From the NCBI GenBank assembly GCA_021807585.1, contig JAKBCQ010000069.1:1-8232 (forward strand): a stretch of 8,232 nt of DNA, given 5' to 3'. The position numbers were made by a program, and so were the translations under genes. The notes under the pieces are model-generated. The model had not been told where the DNA came from. It did no database searches and saw only the letters and a program-made list of their open reading frames with translations. This DNA comes from Planctomycetota bacterium. GTDB lineage: Bacteria; Planctomycetota; Planctomycetia; Isosphaerales; Isosphaeraceae. Each line of letters opens with the position of its first letter. The first letter of the stretch is position 1. Shown here one piece after another: positions 7,449 through 8,232 of this stretch.

Positions 7449-7606
7449 AACCCGCCCCCCGCGACCTTGCTGATCCAAGTTTCACCCGCCGTCCGACCCT
7501 TAAACGACGAACGCAAGCTCGCCGAAACCGACGGATTCAGGCTTTTGTTGTACATTTGAAAGATAGAACAAGAGATAATATCCAGGTTGATGAAAATCCT
7601 CGGCGG
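7449..7606 (-). other. Intergenic leader between the aminotransferase and the GAP1-like gene
   Basis: This gap of 158 bp contains an AT-rich patch at about 7541-7600 in otherwise GC-rich DNA, the likeliest place for a promoter of the GAP1-like gene. The minus strand there has TATTAT- and TACAAC-like hexamers, but neither has a -35 element at normal spacing, so I do not call a promoter. No convincing terminator for the aminotransferase was found. The ribosome-binding region of the next gene is only a run of six G (7455-7460) ending 6 bases before the ATG. Confidence 0.3.
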
Positions 7607-8232
7607 CTAAACGACGACCCGAAGTTTGCGCAACCGCTCGGCCGCGGCGGCGAGGGTTTCGTCGCGTTTACAGAAACAAAATCGAACGTATTGCTTGCCC
7701 CGATCTTTATCACGAAAGAAACTCGACCCCGGAACCGTTGCGACTCCGATCTCGCGGACGAGATATTGGGCGAATTCGACGTCGTCTCCCAGGGCGAAGG
7801 CGTCGATTCCCGCCATCACGTAATAAGCCCCCCGCGGCGGTTCACAATCGAAGCCGACCTCGCCGAGAACTTTGAGGAAGCGATCGCGGCGGCTTTGATA
7901 ATCGAGAGCGAGTCGATCGAAATACGACCGAGGAAGCCGATACGCGACCGCGCCCGCCTCCTGCAGCGGCGCCGCGGCGCCGATCGAAACGTAATCATGC
8001 AATTGACGGAACGCGCGCGTCAAAGGCGCCGACGCGACGATCGTCCCCACCCGCCATCCCGTCACCGCGAACGTCTTCGACATCCCCGAGATCGTCGCCG
8101 AAAGATCGCGCATCCCGTCGAGAGTCGCAATCGAAACGTGCTTAAGCCCATCATAAACAATGTGTTCATATATCTCGTCGCTAATCGCGACGACGTTCCA
8201 TTTTCGGCAAAGACTCGCGACGAGTTCGAGTT
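7607..8232 (-). CDS. Class I/II PLP-dependent aminotransferase, C-terminal half (partial, 5' end outside window)
   Basis: The frame is open to the window edge and ends in TAG at 7607-7609, giving 207 visible residues. The family is usually about 380-400 residues, so roughly the C-terminal half is present and the true start lies beyond 8232. Visible fragment residues include SDEIYEH (17-23), whose Asp18 and Tyr21 are the PLP-pyridine and phenol contacts of fold-type I aminotransferases. SKTFAVTGWRVG (51-62) carries the Schiff-base lysine Lys52 followed by the GWR motif. PPRGAYYV comes later, and YVRFCF near the C-terminus supplies Arg183, the usual substrate-carboxylate arginine. The enzyme should be cytosolic and transfer an amino group between an amino acid and a 2-oxo acid. 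The motifs fit the aspartate/aromatic/kynurenine-type subgroups, but the substrate cannot be fixed from half a protein. A 158-bp gap separates it from the next gene, so co-transcription is uncertain. Confidence 0.95.
   Translation of the reverse strand, partial: LELVASLCRKWNVVAISDEIYEHIVYDGLKHVSIATLDGMRDLSATISGMSKTFAVTGWRVGTIVASAPLTRAFRQLHDYVSIGAAAPLQEAGAVAYRLPRSYFDRLALDYQSRRDRFLKVLGEVGFDCEPPRGAYYVMAGIDAFALGDDVEFAQYLVREIGVATVPGSSFFRDKDRGKQYVRFCFCKRDETLAAAAERLRKLRVVV

Noticed and set aside
7370..7555. A 61-codon minus-strand frame in the leader of the GAP1-like gene.
   Set aside because: It overlaps that gene's start by about 80 bases in another frame, lacks an SD and has no recognisable feature.
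1..8232. Search for tRNA, rRNA, CRISPR arrays, insertion sequences and riboswitches.
   Set aside because: No cloverleaf arms with a TTCGAnTC-type loop in context, no regularly spaced repeats, no transposase and no terminal inverted repeats were seen on reading both strands.

Overview
The window looks like a chromosomal stretch of a Gram-negative bacterium with GC in the upper 50s percent (estimated by eye). A planctomycete or relative is my best guess. This rests on the combination of a large GAP1-like protein, a two-domain SppA with a signal peptide, a ROK kinase and an RraA-family protein, all loosely spaced; it is inference, because there is no rRNA or other phylogenetic marker here. All convincing genes lie on the minus strand, so transcription runs from high to low coordinates. 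The long plus-strand reading frames are antisense shadows.

In transcription order: (1) 8232-7607, the C-terminal half of a class I/II PLP-dependent aminotransferase, cut by the window edge. (2) 7448-4158, a 1096-residue protein whose N-terminus resembles the GAP1 (GTPase-associated protein 1) family of predicted bacterial conflict systems, followed by a long Trp-rich, helix-rich region I cannot assign. (3) 3963-2977, a ROK-family sugar kinase with a complete zinc site and a strong Shine-Dalgarno. (4) A gap of about 350 bp holding one doubtful 46-codon ORF whose stop overlaps the next gene in an ATGA arrangement. (5) 2618-804, SppA, a signal-peptide peptidase/protease IV of family S49 with both halves and both catalytic residues. 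(6) 781-77, an RraA-family protein 22 bp after sppA, with the Arg-Asp metal/substrate pair of the aldolase/decarboxylase branch.

Only sppA and the RraA-family gene look like a tight operon. The other genes are separated by 158, 194 and 358 bp and need not be functionally linked. No tRNA, rRNA, CRISPR array, transposase or prophage gene was seen.

The two most notable signals are the GAP1-like protein, which has no GTPase beside it inside the window, and a strong excess of the palindrome GATC (about 140 by hand count, against roughly 30 expected from composition), including five copies of GCGATCGC.
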